From Bacteroidia bacterium (GTDB taxonomy: Bacteria > Bacteroidota > Bacteroidia > Bacteroidales > GCA-2748055): 7,197 bases of DNA. The notes under the pieces are model-generated. The model was given only the letters and a program-made list of their open reading frames with translations, was not told the DNA's origin and did no database searches. The translations under genes were made by a program, and so were the position numbers. Where the stretch lies: positions 1-7,197 of the forward strand of contig JAUVKN010000225.1 of assembly GCA_030596245.1 (NCBI GenBank), given 5' to 3'. Shown one piece after another: positions 6,233-7,197 of the stretch. How positions within the stretch are numbered: the stretch's first letter is position 1; each line of letters opens with the position of its first letter.

Positions 6233-7195
6233 ATGAAAAGAAGAAAATTTGTAACCATATCAGCCATGTCCGTACCCCTGATCAGTATGTTTCCGGCAAG
6301 TCTGTCTGCCATCACACGAGAAATGTTTAAAGGCAAAATCGAAAAACGATCTCTGGGCAAAACCGGTGAGAAACTGTCCATGATTGGATTCGGTGGGATT
6401 GTTGTAAAAGATGCCACCACCGCAGAATCAGCAGCCCGGGTAAAGGAAGCCATCGACCATGGCATAAATTACTTTGATGTTGCACCCTCATATGGCAACG
6501 CAGAGGAGATGCTTGGCCCCGCTCTGGAACCATACCGCAAAAATGTATTTCTCGCCTGTAAAACGGGGGAACGCAAAAAAGAGGGTGCCCGCAGGGAGCT
6601 TGAGCAATCTTTGAAATACCTTAAAACAGACCACTTTGATCTTTACCAGTTACATGCAGTTACCTCCCTGGAAGATGTAGATACCGTTTTCAGCGAGGGG
6701 GGTGCGATGGAAACATTCCTGGAGGCAAAGAAAGAAGGGAAGGTCCGGTTCCTCGGATTCTCGGCACACTCGGTTGAAGCAGCCATGGCACTCATGGATC
6801 GGTTTGATTTTGACACCATTCTTTTCCCATTCAACTATGCCACCTGGTATGCTGGCAATTTCGGACCACAGGTGATGGAAAAGGCAAATAAGAAAGGGAT
6901 GGGGATCCTGGCTCTCAAATCCATGGCCTGGAGGCCGTGGGAGGAAGGGGAAGAGAGAACCAATTCAAAAACCTGGTACAAACCGCACACCGACCCGGAA
7001 AAGGCAAAAAAAGGTCTCCGGTTCACGCTGTCACATCCCGTTACAGCAGCGATACCTCCCGGACATGAAGATCTCTTTTCAATGGCTTTAAAACTTGCAA
7101 AGGATTTTAAACCCATGGACAAACAAGAGATCGTAGAGATCAAAGAAAAAGGAATGAATACCAATCCCTTATTCAGTTATCCCATGAAGGCCTGA
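6233..7195 (+). CDS. Exported aldo/keto reductase with Tat-like signal
   Basis: A complete 320-residue aldo/keto reductase, ending two bases before the window edge. These enzymes reduce aldehydes or ketones (or oxidise alcohols) with NADP(H). The catalytic tetrad is intact: Asp82 and Tyr87 in NYFDVAPSYGNAEEMLG, Lys110 in FLACKTGERK, His141 in DLYQLHAVTS. Later conserved pieces are VRFLGFSAHS, ILFPFNYATW and ILALKSMAW, which line the barrel and cofactor site. The N-terminus MKRRKFVTISAMSVPLISMF resembles a twin-arginine signal (RRKFV followed by a hydrophobic stretch to about residue 26), preceding the enzyme domain that begins near KRSLGKTGEKLS. Tat export would carry a folded, cofactor-loaded enzyme. 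It follows the nucleoside hydrolase gene by 69 bases and has its own promoter candidate, so operon membership is uncertain. Substrate unknown; a sugar or sugar-derived carbonyl is suggested only by context. Confidence 0.88.
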   Translation: MKRRKFVTISAMSVPLISMFPASLSAITREMFKGKIEKRSLGKTGEKLSMIGFGGIVVKDATTAESAARVKEAIDHGINYFDVAPSYGNAEEMLGPALEPYRKNVFLACKTGERKKEGARRELEQSLKYLKTDHFDLYQLHAVTSLEDVDTVFSEGGAMETFLEAKKEGKVRFLGFSAHSVEAAMALMDRFDFDTILFPFNYATWYAGNFGPQVMEKANKKGMGILALKSMAWRPWEEGEERTNSKTWYKPHTDPEKAKKGLRFTLSHPVTAAIPPGHEDLFSMALKLAKDFKPMDKQEIVEIKEKGMNTNPLFSYPMKA

Positions 7196-7197
7196 TA

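Overview
The window looks like a chromosomal segment from a member of the Bacteroidota, probably an environmental polysaccharide- or detritus-degrading one. The clues are signal peptides ending in Ala-Gln, translation starts without clear Shine-Dalgarno sequences, a perfect TAnnTTTG-type -7 box before metA, and secreted multidomain and lipoprotein hydrolases. The lineage below phylum cannot be set from the sequence alone.

Layout: (1) 1-1674, minus strand: the N-terminal 558 codons of a large secreted protein with a jelly-roll carbohydrate-binding-like region, a malectin-like domain, an FN3 domain and the beginning of a CotH kinase-like domain. The gene runs off the left edge. (2) 1675-2006: an intergenic stretch holding what looks like the 3' end of a lost minus-strand gene (1721-1858), then a promoter candidate and a perfect inverted repeat before metA. 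(3) 2007-2915, plus: a complete MetA-family homoserine O-acyltransferase whose residue 111 is Glu, which points to acetyl-CoA rather than succinyl-CoA. (4) 2916-3200: a convergent intergenic region with two hairpins and a minus-strand small membrane protein gene (2971-3121) that reads through only if one T is removed from an eight-T run. (5) 3201-4127, minus: a PflX-like (COG1313-type) radical SAM protein. (6) 4128-4235: a divergent promoter region. (7) 4236-7195, plus: a secreted alpha/beta-hydrolase esterase, a lipoprotein nucleoside hydrolase and an exported aldo/keto reductase, all complete.

How the genes fit together: the last three genes point the same way and each carries an export signal (Sec, lipoprotein, Tat-like), so they look like a small envelope-located catabolic group that removes acyl groups, hydrolyses an N-glycosidic bond and reduces or oxidises a carbonyl or sugar product. 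This is inference; no transporter or regulator is present in the window. The last gene has its own promoter candidate and need not be cotranscribed. metA is a stand-alone methionine biosynthesis gene. The radical SAM gene is unconnected by context: no glycyl radical enzyme partner is present.

Nothing here amounts to a clear new defence, mobile or RNA system. The best leads are the frameshifted small membrane protein, the gene remnant at 1721-1858, the CotH/malectin architecture, and the exported three-enzyme group.
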